Notes: generated from the sequence alone by a model not told the origin. A stretch of DNA of 64,000 nucleotides from an uncultured Lachnospiraceae bacterium (GCA_910577175.1 CAJTLU010000007.1:62001-126000), one strand, 5' to 3'; shown: positions 8,678 to 17,313, counted from the stretch's first letter. A program made the numbers and translations.

Positions 8678-8978
8678 ATTGATTGCTTCCTTGATTGTTT
8701 TATGCGCGTTGATACGCCTTGCATATTTTAGTGTGCTGGAGGAAGAAAGACAGCGGCAGACAAAAGAAAGCAGAAAAAGTTATTTAGGTGTTCTGGTAAC
8801 TGCCATTGCGCTGTTTCTGCCGGAAGTTTACCTGCTGTATGACCATCATCTGTGCAAAAGTATTCTTTGTTTTCCTTTGCTCCTGACCGTTATGGGGATT
8901 GCTTATCTTTTGCCAGTTGAGATTAAAAAACCGGGAGTGATAGGAAAAGCGGGAATTATTCTTTTGCGGAATCCTTAA
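8649..8978 (+). pseudogene. unidentified membrane-protein fragment
   Basis: A 109-residue open frame begins inside the histidine-kinase remnant without a convincing ribosome-binding site. It has hydrophobic segments at about 8-24, 45-63 and 72-90. I do not recognise the family. Its abrupt beginning next to truncated two-component genes suggests it is the distal piece of another membrane gene brought next to the kinase by deletion. It could alternatively be a small expressed membrane protein. Confidence 0.35.
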
Positions 8979-9016
8979 AGCGCTGGGAATACTCTTTTTA
9001 TGGGATGGGATGCAAT

Positions 9017-9274
9017 ATGAAAGACTATGAACCTGCCACAGGCGATTTACCGGATAAAGGAGATGACAGAATGGAAAGCAAAGTATCAGAAGCCGTTTTA
9101 AAGACAGGCGTTAAAGGGAATATGAAAGAGAGGCATGGAAGAAAAGAGGTTGGAATGAAAAAATATGATGCTATATCAAAGGACGGAGATATTTTAGAGT
9201 TAAGTAAAAAGGCTAAAAAATTGGGTGGGCCGACAGATAAGGAAGTTACTATTTCTTTTCAGGGAAATATTTAA
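9017..9274 (+). CDS. small hypothetical ORF, probably a remnant
   Basis: An 85-residue, highly charged, Lys/Asp/Glu-rich open frame without membrane segments or recognisable motif. Several in-frame ATGs exist (9017, 9071, 9170); the last would give a 34-residue peptide beginning MKKYDAISKDG. No strong ribosome-binding sequence decides between them. It lies between decayed two-component pieces and a hairpin, and may be non-functional. Confidence 0.3.
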   Translation: MKDYEPATGDLPDKGDDRMESKVSEAVLKTGVKGNMKERHGRKEVGMKKYDAISKDGDILELSKKAKKLGGPTDKEVTISFQGNI

Positions 9275-9283
9275 GAGGCCATT

Positions 9284-9324
9284 CCGGTTTCGCTAAAAGT
9301 ACGACAGTTCTTTACGGAACCGGT
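9284..9324. repeat. small hairpin with similarity to the 23.7-kb MITE-like element
   Basis: CCGGTT (9284-9289) and AACCGG (about 9318-9323) form a hairpin. The left part, ATTCCGGTTTCGCTAAA, closely matches ATTCCGGTTGCGCTAAA inside the MITE-like element (about 23794-23810). This suggests a fragment or degenerate copy of the same repeat. Confidence 0.45.
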
Positions 9325-9378
9325 AAAATATGTTATACTGATAAGCGTTTGATTTATGCTGTTTTAAGGAGGCTGTTT

Positions 9379-11313
9379 ATGTCAGAGAAACAGACGTTTG
9401 TGCGTAAGCTGGCACTTTCTGATGAAATCCTGCTTTCGGTGGACAAGCCGGCGCGGTATATCGGCGGGGAAGTGAATATGGTGATGAAAAATCCGCGGGA
9501 GGTTGACATCCGCTTTTGTATGTGTTTTCCTGATGTGTACGAGGTCGGGATGTCGCACCTCGGAATCCAGATATTGTACGATATGTTCAACCGGAGGGAG
9601 GATACCTATTGTGAACGGGTGTATTCTCCGTGGCCGGATTTGGACCGGGTACTGCGGGAAAAGAAGATTCCGCTGTTTGCCTTAGAGAGTCAGGAGCCGC
9701 TAAAGGAATTTGATTTTCTCGGAATTACGTTACAGTATGAAATGTGTTATACGAATGTGTTACAGATTCTTGACCTCGCAGGGATTCCGCTGCATGCCAC
9801 AGAGCGTAGGGAAGATGACCCGATTGTTGTCGGCGGGGGACCATGCGCCTATAATCCGGAGCCGCTTGCGGAGTTTTTTGACTTTTTTTATCTGGGCGAG
9901 GGTGAGACGGTTTATTATGAAATTTTGGATCAATACAAGGAGCATAAAAGGCGCGGCGGCAGCCGTAAGGAGTTTTTAGAGGCGGTTGCCGGCATAGAGG
10001 GAATGTACGTGCCGCAGTTTTATGAGGCCTCCTACCATGAGGACGGAACGCTTGCCTCCTTTGAGCCGGTCAATTCCCATGCAAAGCGTGTGATAAGGAA
10101 GCAGGTGGAGATGTCGCTTTCCGATACCTTTTATCAGGAAAAGCCGCTTGTGCCGTATCTGCGTGTGATTCAGGACCGCGTTGTCCTGGAAATCCAGCGC
10201 GGCTGTATCCGCGGCTGCCGCTTCTGTCAGGCGGGGATGCTGTACCGCCCAATCCGGGAGCGCAATGTCGAGTATTTAAAAAGACTTGCGGTACAGATGC
10301 TTCGTTCGACCGGGCAGGAGGAGATTTCGCTTTCCTCTCTGAGTTCAAGCGACTATTCCTGTCTGAAGGAGCTGGTCTATTTCCTGATTGATACGTTCCA
10401 GAAGGAGGGCGTGAATATTTCCCTGCCTTCCCTGCGGATTGATGCGTTTGCGCTGGATGTGATGAGCAAGGTGCAGGATATTACGAAGTCAAGCCTTACT
10501 TTTGCGCCGGAGGCAGGGAGCCAGCGGATGCGTAACGTTATCAATAAGGGGCTGACAAAGGAGGACATTTTGAACGGGGCGGCAGAGGCGTTCCGGGGCG
10601 GCTGGAATAAGGTAAAGCTGTATTTTATGCTAGGACTTCCGACAGAGGGCGAGGAGGATATCCGCCAGATTGCGGAGCTTTCCAACGAGATTGCAAAGGT
10701 ATACTATGATACTATCCCGAAGTCCGAACGCCATGGAAAGGTCCAGATTACGACGAGTACGTCATTTTTTGTACCAAAGCCGTTTACACCGTTCCAGTGG
10801 GTCCGTATGGATACCGCAGAGGAGTTTACGGAAAAACGGAAGCTTTTATCCGCGGCAGTGAAAGAGCAGTTAAATGCAAAGAGTATTAAATATAACTGGC
10901 ATGATACGGATGTGACCATGCTAGAGGGCGTATTTGCCAGAGGAGACAGGCGCTGTGCAGCGTTGTTAGAGGGAGCCTACCGTGACGGTTGTATGTTCGA
11001 TTCGTGGTCGGAGTTTTTCCGTGGGGATATCTGGCAGAAGCAGTTCGAAAAGACCGGGCTTTCCGTGGAGTTTTATACCTCCAGGGAGCGTGCAAAGGAT
11101 GAGCTGTTTCCGTGGGATTTTATCGATGCCGGAATTACAAAGAACTTTTTATATCGTGAGTATGAAAAAAGCAGGCGGGAGGAGATTACGCCAAACTGCA
11201 GGAAGGGCTGTGCCGGCTGTGGGGCAAAGCAGTTCCACGGCGGCGTATGCTATGAGCCACGCAACGAATCGGGGGAAGTGACGTCAAAGGAGTGTCTGCT
11301 TGCCGACTGTTAA
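9379..11313 (+). CDS. TIGR03960-family B12-binding-fold radical SAM protein
   Basis: A 644-residue radical SAM protein. The start chosen is ATG 9379, which follows AAGGAGG. The N-terminal half (about 1-250) has a cobalamin-binding-like fold (CFPDVYEVGMSHLGIQILYD; VVGGGPCAYNPEPL). The [4Fe-4S] motif CIRGCRFC (C-x3-C-x2-C, about residue 277) opens the radical SAM barrel. The C-terminus is cysteine-rich (CRKGCAGCGAKQ ... C ... C), suggesting an extra metal site. The substrate is unknown. In Clostridia this gene almost always comes before its partner TIGR03936 and RNase G, as here, which hints at an RNA- or ribosome-linked modification (inference). Confidence 0.9.
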   Translation: MSEKQTFVRKLALSDEILLSVDKPARYIGGEVNMVMKNPREVDIRFCMCFPDVYEVGMSHLGIQILYDMFNRREDTYCERVYSPWPDLDRVLREKKIPLFALESQEPLKEFDFLGITLQYEMCYTNVLQILDLAGIPLHATERREDDPIVVGGGPCAYNPEPLAEFFDFFYLGEGETVYYEILDQYKEHKRRGGSRKEFLEAVAGIEGMYVPQFYEASYHEDGTLASFEPVNSHAKRVIRKQVEMSLSDTFYQEKPLVPYLRVIQDRVVLEIQRGCIRGCRFCQAGMLYRPIRERNVEYLKRLAVQMLRSTGQEEISLSSLSSSDYSCLKELVYFLIDTFQKEGVNISLPSLRIDAFALDVMSKVQDITKSSLTFAPEAGSQRMRNVINKGLTKEDILNGAAEAFRGGWNKVKLYFMLGLPTEGEEDIRQIAELSNEIAKVYYDTIPKSERHGKVQITTSTSFFVPKPFTPFQWVRMDTAEEFTEKRKLLSAAVKEQLNAKSIKYNWHDTDVTMLEGVFARGDRRCAALLEGAYRDGCMFDSWSEFFRGDIWQKQFEKTGLSVEFYTSRERAKDELFPWDFIDAGITKNFLYREYEKSRREEITPNCRKGCAGCGAKQFHGGVCYEPRNESGEVTSKECLLADC

Positions 11314-11328
11314 GGAGGAAATAAAACG

Positions 11329-12129
11329 ATGAATGTCAGGGTACGCTTTGCAAAATATGGAGCAGTCAAGTTTGTGGGGCATCTGGATGTGCTGCGGTAT
11401 TTCCAGAAGGCGGTGCGCCGCGCGGAGTTGGATATCGTATATTCGAAAGGGTATCATCCGCACCAGATTATGTCGTTTGCCCTGCCGCTTGGCGTCGGGC
11501 TTACGAGTGATTCCGAATATATGGATATGGAGCTTCATGGCGCCTTTACACCAAAGGAGGTTACAGAGCGTTTGGACGCGGTAATGACAGAGGGCTTTTC
11601 CGTGACGGGCTGCCGGGTTCTTCCGGAACCGGAAAATGGAAGGAAGCGGGAAACTGCCATGTCTCTGATTGCGGCAGCCGACTACCTTGTTTCGCTGAAA
11701 GACGGGTATGAGTTTCCGCTTGATAGAGAGGCGTTTTACAAAGGTTTTCAGGATTTTTCCGGGCAGGAAACCATTCCGGTTTTAAAAAAGATGAAAAAGT
11801 CCGGGGAAGAACAGGAGATAGACGTAAAGCCGTTCCTTTACGGCACCGGCAGGGACAGAGAGGAGCTTCTTTCCAATACGGGAGCGGTGCGTCCTCCAGA
11901 CGTAGCGACAGAAAGCTATCAGACAGAAGGTGTTTCCCATGCCGAGCGCTATGAAAACGGAAGAATACTTGCCATGCGGCTTTCTGCCGGGAGTGCAAAC
12001 AATATCCGGCCGGAGCTTCTGACAGAGGCGTTCTGCCTTGCCTGCGGCACGGAATATAACCCGTATGCATGGCAGATTCACCGGTTTGACCTGTATGGCG
12101 GGGCGGCGCCGGATTTTGAACTGCTGTAG
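11329..12129 (+). CDS. TIGR03936-family radical SAM-associated protein (DUF2344)
   Basis: A 266-residue protein that begins 15 bp after the radical SAM gene, behind AAGGAGG. It has the family opening RVRFAKYGAVKFVGHLDVLR followed by YSKGYHPHQIMSFALPLGVG. No radical SAM cysteine motif is present; it acts as the partner of the upstream enzyme, with which it is fused in some other bacteria. The reaction is uncharacterised. The tail (about 200-266) ends in a conserved LACGTEYNPYAW-type segment. Confidence 0.9.
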   Translation: MNVRVRFAKYGAVKFVGHLDVLRYFQKAVRRAELDIVYSKGYHPHQIMSFALPLGVGLTSDSEYMDMELHGAFTPKEVTERLDAVMTEGFSVTGCRVLPEPENGRKRETAMSLIAAADYLVSLKDGYEFPLDREAFYKGFQDFSGQETIPVLKKMKKSGEEQEIDVKPFLYGTGRDREELLSNTGAVRPPDVATESYQTEGVSHAERYENGRILAMRLSAGSANNIRPELLTEAFCLACGTEYNPYAWQIHRFDLYGGAAPDFELL

Positions 12130-12156
12130 TTTTGAGCAGGGGAGGAACGAAGAGGA

Positions 12157-13353
12157 ATGTACAAATTAGTGATTACGAAGCGGGATTCGTTTGTGTTTTC
12201 GGTCGTATTTAACGAGGAAGGTAAGCCGGTGGAGCTGTATGCAGAGCCGGAGGCTGTGCCGTCCCGTCTCGGTAATATTTATCTTGGGCATGTAATGAAT
12301 GTTGTACCGAACATTGAGGCAGCATTCATTGAAATTGAAGGCGGCTGTATGTGCTATTGTTCTTTAAAGGAGAAGACCTCTTACCTGTTCGGACCGCACG
12401 CAAATCAGACCAGGCTTTGCCAAGGGGACTATGTACTGGTACAGGTACAGCGCGAGGGAATTAAGACGAAACAGCCTTCTGTCAGCGGAAAGCTGCAGTT
12501 TGCAGGGAAATATCTGGTGCTGCTGCATGATACCAGGGGGGTGAAGATTTCCCATAAAATTACGAAGCCGGAGGATGTCAATCGGCTGAAAACCCTGTTT
12601 TCTAATTGCGAAAATGAGAATTATGGATTAATCGTGCGCACAAATGCTCTACAGGTGTCGGATTTTCAGTTAAAAGCGGAAGAAGAGCGGCTGGTATCGC
12701 TTTATCGGACTGTTTGTGAAACCGGTGTTCATAAGCAAAGAGGAAGTCTGGTGTATCAAAGCTTTCCTTGGTATATTGATTTGCTGCGGGACCTTCCGGA
12801 GCAGGAGCTTTCCGAGGTGGTTACTGATGATGCGGAGATTTTTTCAAGGCTTACCGAATATACCACGCTGTTTCAACCGGAAGATGTACAAAAGCTCAGA
12901 CTGTATACAGATGAAACGCTGTCTCTCGGGGCGCTGTATTCCCTGCAGAAAATCAAGGAGGAGGCGCTTTCTAAAACGGTCTGGTTAAAGTCCGGCGCGT
13001 CGATTGTCATCGAGCCGACGGAAACGCTTACGGTAATCGATGTGAATACCGGTAAAGCGATTAGCGGCAAAAAAACAGGCGATGAGATGTTTTATAAAAT
13101 CAATGAGGAGGCGGCAAGAGCCTGTATGCAGCAAATCCGCCTAAGGAATCTGTCGGGGATGATTCTGATTGACTTTATCAATATGGAAAAAGAGGTCTAC
13201 AACGAGCGTTTGCTGCAGCTTTTGCGGGAGCTTGCCACAGAGGACCGGATACCGGTAACCGTAGTTGATATGACCGGCTTAAAGCTTGTGGAACTGACAA
13301 GAAAAAAGGTAAAAAAGCCGTTGCATGAACTCCTTCCTAAGAGTATTTCATAA
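12157..13353 (+). CDS. rng: ribonuclease E/G family endoribonuclease
   Basis: A 398-residue RNase G-type single-strand endonuclease involved in rRNA maturation and mRNA decay. An S1-like RNA-binding segment occupies about residues 35-120 (YLGHVMNVVPNIEAAFIEI). The DNase I-like catalytic part carries the magnesium-binding aspartates in TVIDVNTGKAISGKK (about 294) and MILIDFINM (about 337). The protein ends LHELLPKSIS and lacks the CPxC zinc-link cysteines that tetramerise the proteobacterial enzymes, so assembly may differ. It follows the TIGR03936 gene by 27 bp. Confidence 0.92.
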   Translation: MYKLVITKRDSFVFSVVFNEEGKPVELYAEPEAVPSRLGNIYLGHVMNVVPNIEAAFIEIEGGCMCYCSLKEKTSYLFGPHANQTRLCQGDYVLVQVQREGIKTKQPSVSGKLQFAGKYLVLLHDTRGVKISHKITKPEDVNRLKTLFSNCENENYGLIVRTNALQVSDFQLKAEEERLVSLYRTVCETGVHKQRGSLVYQSFPWYIDLLRDLPEQELSEVVTDDAEIFSRLTEYTTLFQPEDVQKLRLYTDETLSLGALYSLQKIKEEALSKTVWLKSGASIVIEPTETLTVIDVNTGKAISGKKTGDEMFYKINEEAARACMQQIRLRNLSGMILIDFINMEKEVYNERLLQLLRELATEDRIPVTVVDMTGLKLVELTRKKVKKPLHELLPKSIS

Positions 13354-13378
13354 AATCGGGACGTTTTTTGGGGAAAAA

Positions 13379-14326
13379 TCAAGGCGTTGGAAGAGCGGAC
13401 TGCTTTTGTATTGCTTTATAGAAGTCCTTATTCCAGGAATATCCGCCATAGGCCTCCAGTTCTGCTTCCGTCAGCATAAAATGTCTGTCCATGCCGCCGC
13501 GGTCTGCCGTTGCATCACAATAATAGCCGGTTCCGTCCAGTACCAGATAGTTCCACATATGATGTTCTTTGTTGCACATACCAGAAACCGTATAGTTTTC
13601 GACTCCCAGCATTGTCAGCAGCATCTCAAAGGTATGGGCATAGCCGCCGCAAATGGCCGTACCGTTTTGTAACGCGCCTAAGGCTACGGTTGACTCGTAT
13701 GGCATACTGTCACGGTCAGTATAATAACGGAAATCATAGGAAACATTTTTTACAAGCCAGGAATAGACAGCGCTTACTTTTTCTTGTGTTGTCATAGTAT
13801 CATCTGTGAGTTCCGAAAGCAGTCTGCTGCACAATGCAAAGCTTTCGTTGATGGCGTCGGCGCATTCGGACAATGTTTTTCCCATGGCTGGCGAAGCTAT
13901 GATTTCCGTTCCGTCTGCATTAAGCGTATAGGCAACCCAGCCGTAGCCTGCCTGTAGCAGAGCCAGACCGATATCGTTAACGCTTAATGTAGGGTCTGTA
14001 ATCGCAATAGGAAGCTGTTTGGTTCCATTTATCATACTTTGTGCCATAATTTTTGCATCATACAGGGAACCTACCGTATGACTTCCGGAAGGAACTCCGG
14101 AAGCATAAGCGCCTGTTATGTACGGCATATAGGAAAATTGGCATACAGCCGTAGTGTCTTCTACGGATACCGCAGCGTCATAGGTATACTTTAGTTCCGG
14201 ATATTCAGCTAAAACCGTATAATAAATATTTTTCAAATCAATTTCGATTCCCCAGGTCCAGGTCATTCCATCGATGTTAAGAACTACCTCCGGCTCCAGT
14301 CCCGCTTCTTGCGGAGCTAAGACTGC
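13379..14326 (-). pseudogene. transglutaminase-like domain protein, 5'-truncated
   Basis: The open frame runs from a stop at 14327-14329 to 13379, but its first usable start is ATG 14266, inside the conserved-looking segment VVLNIDGMTWTWGIEID. No ribosome-binding site sits near that ATG, and no signal peptide or lipobox is left. The transglutaminase-like core is intact: catalytic Cys in GTAICGGYAHTFEML, His in NKEHHMWNYLVLDG and Asp in YYCDATADRGG. Such proteins are normally exported and act on envelope or peptide substrates. The simplest reading is loss of the 5' part next to the divergent ddh promoter. It converges on rng with a 25-bp gap. Confidence 0.65.
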
Positions 14327-14383
14327 TTATGCGGGAATAGTAACATTTTATTCACAAAATGCAGAAACTCGGGCAAAAAAAGA

Positions 14384-14412
14384 TTGACAATCATTTTTTG
14401 CAGGAATATAAT
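14384..14412 (+). promoter_or_regulatory. consensus promoter of ddh
   Basis: TTGACA (14384-14389) and TATAAT (14407-14412) with an exact 17-bp spacer form a perfect sigma-A promoter about 30 bp before the ddh start codon. This suggests strong constitutive expression. Confidence 0.9.
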
Positions 14413-14442
14413 AAGTTCATCTTTTTTTGGAGGAAGACAGAC

Positions 14443-15426
14443 ATGAGTATCAGAATAGCAATCGCAGGCTACGGCAACCTTGGCCGTGGAGTGGAAAATG
14501 CAGTAAGCGCAGCAGGGGACTGTGAACTGGCAGCTCTTTTTACAAGACGTAACCCGTCAGATGTCACGACACGCACCGGAATTCCGGTATATTCTATGGA
14601 GGATGCGGTAAAGTGGAAGGAACAGATTGACGTTATGATTTTGTGTGGCGGAAGCGCAAATGACCTGCCGGTACAGACGCCGGAGCTTGCCAGACATTTT
14701 AATGTCGTTGACAGCTTTGATACGCATGCCCGCATTCCGGAGCATTTTGCAGCAGTGGATGCTGCCAGCAGGGAAGCAAAGAAGGTCAGCATGATTTCGG
14801 TCGGCTGGGACCCGGGAATGTTTTCGTTAAATCGCTGCTATGGACAGGCAATTCTTCCAAACGGCAAAGATTATACCTTCTGGGGTAAGGGCGTAAGCCA
14901 GGGGCATTCTGATGCAGTCAGACGGATTCCGGGCGTAAAAGACGCAAAGCAGTACACGATTCCGGTAGAGAGCGCTCTTGCAAGTGTCCGCGCCGGGGAA
15001 AATCCAGAGCTTTCCACCAGAGAAAAGCATCTCAGGGAATGCTTTGTCGTAGCGGAAGAGGGGGCAGACCTTGCAGCTATTGAAGAGGCAATTAAAACAA
15101 TGCCGAATTATTTTGCGGATTATGATACTACCGTACATTTTATTACGGAGGAGGAGTTAAAGCGTGAGCACAGCGGCATTCCGCACGGCGGGATGGTGTT
15201 CCGCAGCGGAACCACAGGAAAAGAGAATGAAAACCATCATATTATCGAGTATCGTTTGAAACTGGATTCCAATCCGGAATTTACTGCAAGTGTGCTGACG
15301 GCTTATGCGAGGGCGGTATATCGTCTTGCAAAGGAAGGGCAGTACGGCTGTAAGACCGTATTGGACATTGCCCCTGCTTATCTGCATCCGCAGAGTCCGG
15401 AGGAGCTTAGGAGGACGCTTCTGTAG
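14443..15426 (+). CDS. ddh: meso-diaminopimelate dehydrogenase
   Basis: A 327-residue NADPH-dependent enzyme that reductively aminates tetrahydrodipicolinate to meso-diaminopimelate in one step, feeding lysine and peptidoglycan synthesis. It has an N-terminal Rossmann motif (AIAGYGNLGRGVENAV), then VDSFDTHARIPEHF and the family signature SVGWDPGMFSLNR around residues 120-135. ATG 14443 follows TTGGAGGAAG; a longer in-frame open stretch upstream covers the promoter and is not translated. It is transcribed alone and ends at a terminator. Confidence 0.95.
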   Translation: MSIRIAIAGYGNLGRGVENAVSAAGDCELAALFTRRNPSDVTTRTGIPVYSMEDAVKWKEQIDVMILCGGSANDLPVQTPELARHFNVVDSFDTHARIPEHFAAVDAASREAKKVSMISVGWDPGMFSLNRCYGQAILPNGKDYTFWGKGVSQGHSDAVRRIPGVKDAKQYTIPVESALASVRAGENPELSTREKHLRECFVVAEEGADLAAIEEAIKTMPNYFADYDTTVHFITEEELKREHSGIPHGGMVFRSGTTGKENENHHIIEYRLKLDSNPEFTASVLTAYARAVYRLAKEGQYGCKTVLDIAPAYLHPQSPEELRRTLL

Positions 15427-15478
15427 GAAAGACGCAGTCCGGGTCTGCAGAGACACCGTAAATTGCAGGATTACATGA

Positions 15479-15512
15479 CTAACGGGGCTGCGCTTTCTGC
15501 GTCAGCCCCGTT
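15479..15512 (+). terminator. terminator of ddh
   Basis: The stem AACGGGGCTG / CAGCCCCGTT around a CGCTTTCTGCGT loop is followed by a T-rich tract (GGCTTTCTTTTT). It is a strong intrinsic terminator 50 bp after the ddh stop, also facing the convergent gene. Confidence 0.85.
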
Positions 15513-15553
15513 GGCTTTCTTTTTATAGCTTATTTCTTATTTCAAAGAGCAGG

Positions 15554-16006
15554 CTAATTCGTCGGAAGATTTTTATAGATATCGGCAATCTTTCTGGCCT
15601 TTTCCGGGAAACTGGACTGCAGGTACATTAAATACTGCAACGCGCTTCCTTCATAAGGGTGCAAATCCCCGAATAAGCCGACCTCGTAGCAATTACGGAT
15701 TACATTGATAATACAGTTTTCTGTATGGTCTTCTTTACAGTCCTTACATTCCTTTAAAATATGTGCAATTGCAATTTCCAGGTCTTCTTCTTCAAAAACC
15801 TTAAAATCCGAAACCGGAATGCGTTCCATACCGTCCGGGATCTCTTTTTTCGGTTCCTTCCGATAGTTTTCAATGCATTGCTTTGCAAAGCCTATGGTAC
15901 ATGCTTCTCCCTGGCATTGACCGCACGACGCTTCACTTTTGCAGCAGTTTCCCAAATCCTCCCAGACCAAATCGGCATTCAATCCTTTCTTATGTTCGTT
16001 TGCCAT
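15554..16006 (-). CDS. cysteine-rich cytoplasmic protein of unknown function
   Basis: A 150-residue protein with eleven cysteines arranged in pairs and CxxC-like spacings (CCKSEASCGQCQGEAC; CKDCKEDHTENC). There is no signal peptide or membrane segment. The start ATG at 16006 follows GGAGGTG. The C-terminal half is helical (YEGSALQYLMYLQSSFPEKA). The cysteine pattern suggests metal or Fe-S binding, but I do not recognise a named family. It is monocistronic between ddh and the ribosomal protein cluster. Confidence 0.75.
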   Translation of the reverse strand: MANEHKKGLNADLVWEDLGNCCKSEASCGQCQGEACTIGFAKQCIENYRKEPKKEIPDGMERIPVSDFKVFEEEDLEIAIAHILKECKDCKEDHTENCIINVIRNCYEVGLFGDLHPYEGSALQYLMYLQSSFPEKARKIADIYKNLPTN

Positions 16007-16152
16007 AAGACACCTCCGTTTGTAATTTTCGGTTTAGAAAAATATGTTGTGATATAGTATAACATAGGGAAGTCGGAATTTGCAATATGCGATGTAAAAA
16101 ATACAGAAACGCAAGATGCTGTAAGCAGAATGAAAAATTTGTAAGTAACGGC

Positions 16153-16181
16153 TTGACATCCGATAAAAACCATGCTATAGT
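16153..16181 (+). promoter_or_regulatory. promoter of the rplU-prp-rpmA cluster
   Basis: TTGACA (16153-16158) and TATAGT (16176-16181) with 17-bp spacing. The transcript would start near 16188, giving a leader of about 85 nt before rplU. Confidence 0.85.
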
Positions 16182-16185
16182 ATTC

Positions 16186-16262
16186 TAGTGTGCCGCACAG
16201 CGAGGTTCAAGCTCTGCCCGTTTTCCGGAAGCAGACACCAAAGCTGGCGAGTATTGTAAACA
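16186..16262 (+). ncRNA. candidate ribosomal protein L21 leader
   Basis: The 5' UTR between the promoter and rplU holds GC-rich complementary segments (GCACAGCGAGG, GCTCTGCCCG, TTTTCCGGAAGC). In Firmicutes the rplU message carries a structured L21 leader at this place, thought to bind a ribosomal protein for autoregulation. The assignment rests on position and general appearance; an Rfam L21_leader model search would decide it. Confidence 0.55.
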
Positions 16263-16273
16263 GGAGGTGCCAT

Positions 16274-16582
16274 ATGTACGCAATCATTGCAACAGGTGGT
16301 AAACAGTACAAGGTTGCCGAGGGCGACGTGATTAAGGTTGAAAAGCTCGGTGTTGAGGCTGGCAATGCAGTAACGTTTGACCGTGTGCTTGCCGTAAATA
16401 ACGGTTCTTTGTCGGTAGGAAATCCTACCGTTGCCGGAGCTACCGTTTCCGCTACTGTAGTAGAGGAAGGAAAAGCAAAGAAGGTTATTGTTTACCGGTA
16501 TAAGAGAAAGTCCGGATACCATAAGAAGAACGGTCACAGACAGCCTTATACCAAGGTGAAGATTGAAAAAATCAACGCTTAG
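16274..16582 (+). CDS. rplU: 50S ribosomal protein bL21
   Basis: A 102-residue large-subunit protein that binds 23S rRNA. It begins MYAIIATGGKQYKVAEGDVI and ends with the basic rRNA-binding tail KRKSGYHKKNGHRQPYTKVK. ATG 16274 follows CAGGAGGTG. It is the first gene of the conserved rplU-prp-rpmA unit, with prp starting 12 bp later. Confidence 0.98.
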   Translation: MYAIIATGGKQYKVAEGDVIKVEKLGVEAGNAVTFDRVLAVNNGSLSVGNPTVAGATVSATVVEEGKAKKVIVYRYKRKSGYHKKNGHRQPYTKVKIEKINA

Positions 16583-16594
16583 TTTTTATATCGT

Positions 16595-16942
16595 ATGATT
16601 ACCGTTACATTTTATACGAAAGAAACCGGGCAAAAGGCCAGTGAAGCGTCCATTACCGGTTTTCGTTCCGAGGGACATGCAGGCTATGCAAAGCATGGCA
16701 GGGATATTATCTGTGCCGCAGTATCGGCTCTGGTGATTAACACTATGAATTCGGTGCATGCGCTTACCACGGATGTATTTGCTTATGATACGGACGAAAA
16801 AAGGGGAATGGTCGAATTTAAGATTACTTCCGCAGTCAGTCCTGAAGCGTTGCTTTTGCTTCGCTCCCTTTTCTTAGGGCTTAAGGATATTCAGGAGGAG
16901 TACGGAGAGAAGTATTTACGTATTGTAGTTCAGAATTCATAA
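16595..16942 (+). CDS. prp: ribosomal-processing cysteine protease Prp
   Basis: A 115-residue protease that removes the N-terminal extension of L27 in Firmicutes and relatives. The signature with the catalytic His-Cys pair is visible: SEGHAGYAKHGRDIICAAVS (His about residue 30, Cys about 41). It sits exactly between rplU and rpmA, and the L27 encoded 13 bp downstream carries the extension that Prp cuts, so the pair is functionally matched. Confidence 0.95.
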   Translation: MITVTFYTKETGQKASEASITGFRSEGHAGYAKHGRDIICAAVSALVINTMNSVHALTTDVFAYDTDEKRGMVEFKITSAVSPEALLLLRSLFLGLKDIQEEYGEKYLRIVVQNS

Positions 16943-16955
16943 GGAGGTATAGGTC

Positions 16956-17243
16956 ATGTTTAAGATGAACCTTCAGTTTTTCGCTCATAAAAAGGGTGTA
17001 GGTTCCACGAAGAACGGCAGAGATTCCGAATCGAAGCGTCTTGGCGCAAAGCGTGCAGACGGTCAGTTTGTTCTTGCCGGCAATATTCTTTACAGACAGC
17101 GTGGCACCAAAATTCATCCGGGCATTAATGTCGGCCGCGGTGGCGACGACACATTATATGCACTGGTAGACGGTGTTTTGAGATTTGAAAGAAAGGGACG
17201 CGACAAGAAGCAGGCTTCCGTATATCCGGTTGATGCAAAGTAG
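16956..17243 (+). CDS. rpmA: 50S ribosomal protein bL27 with cleavable N-terminal extension
   Basis: A 95-residue large-subunit protein near the peptidyl transferase centre. It begins MFKMNLQFFAHKKGVGSTKN; the FxMNLQFFA extension matches the Prp cleavage site known in Firmicutes, so the mature protein should start at the residue after FFA. RDSESKRLGAKRADGQFV and GTKIHPGINVGRGGDDTL are typical L27. ATG 16956 follows AAGGAGG. Confidence 0.97.
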   Translation: MFKMNLQFFAHKKGVGSTKNGRDSESKRLGAKRADGQFVLAGNILYRQRGTKIHPGINVGRGGDDTLYALVDGVLRFERKGRDKKQASVYPVDAK

Positions 17244-17268
17244 GTTCCGATTTATTTGAATGAAACAC

Positions 17269-17313
17269 GATAAACCCTGAATTCTTTTTGTAATGAATTT
17301 AGGGTTTATTTTG
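17269..17313 (+). terminator. terminator/attenuator between rpmA and obgE
   Basis: TAAACCCTGAATTC pairs with GAATTTAGGGTTTA around a T-rich loop, followed by TTTTGT. It would end or reduce the ribosomal transcript before obgE, which has its own ribosome-binding site. Confidence 0.7.

Noticed and set aside
11561..12070. 169-aa antisense open frame within the TIGR03936 gene.
   Set aside because: Rich in Arg/Pro/Ser as expected for an antisense shadow; the sense gene has clear family motifs.
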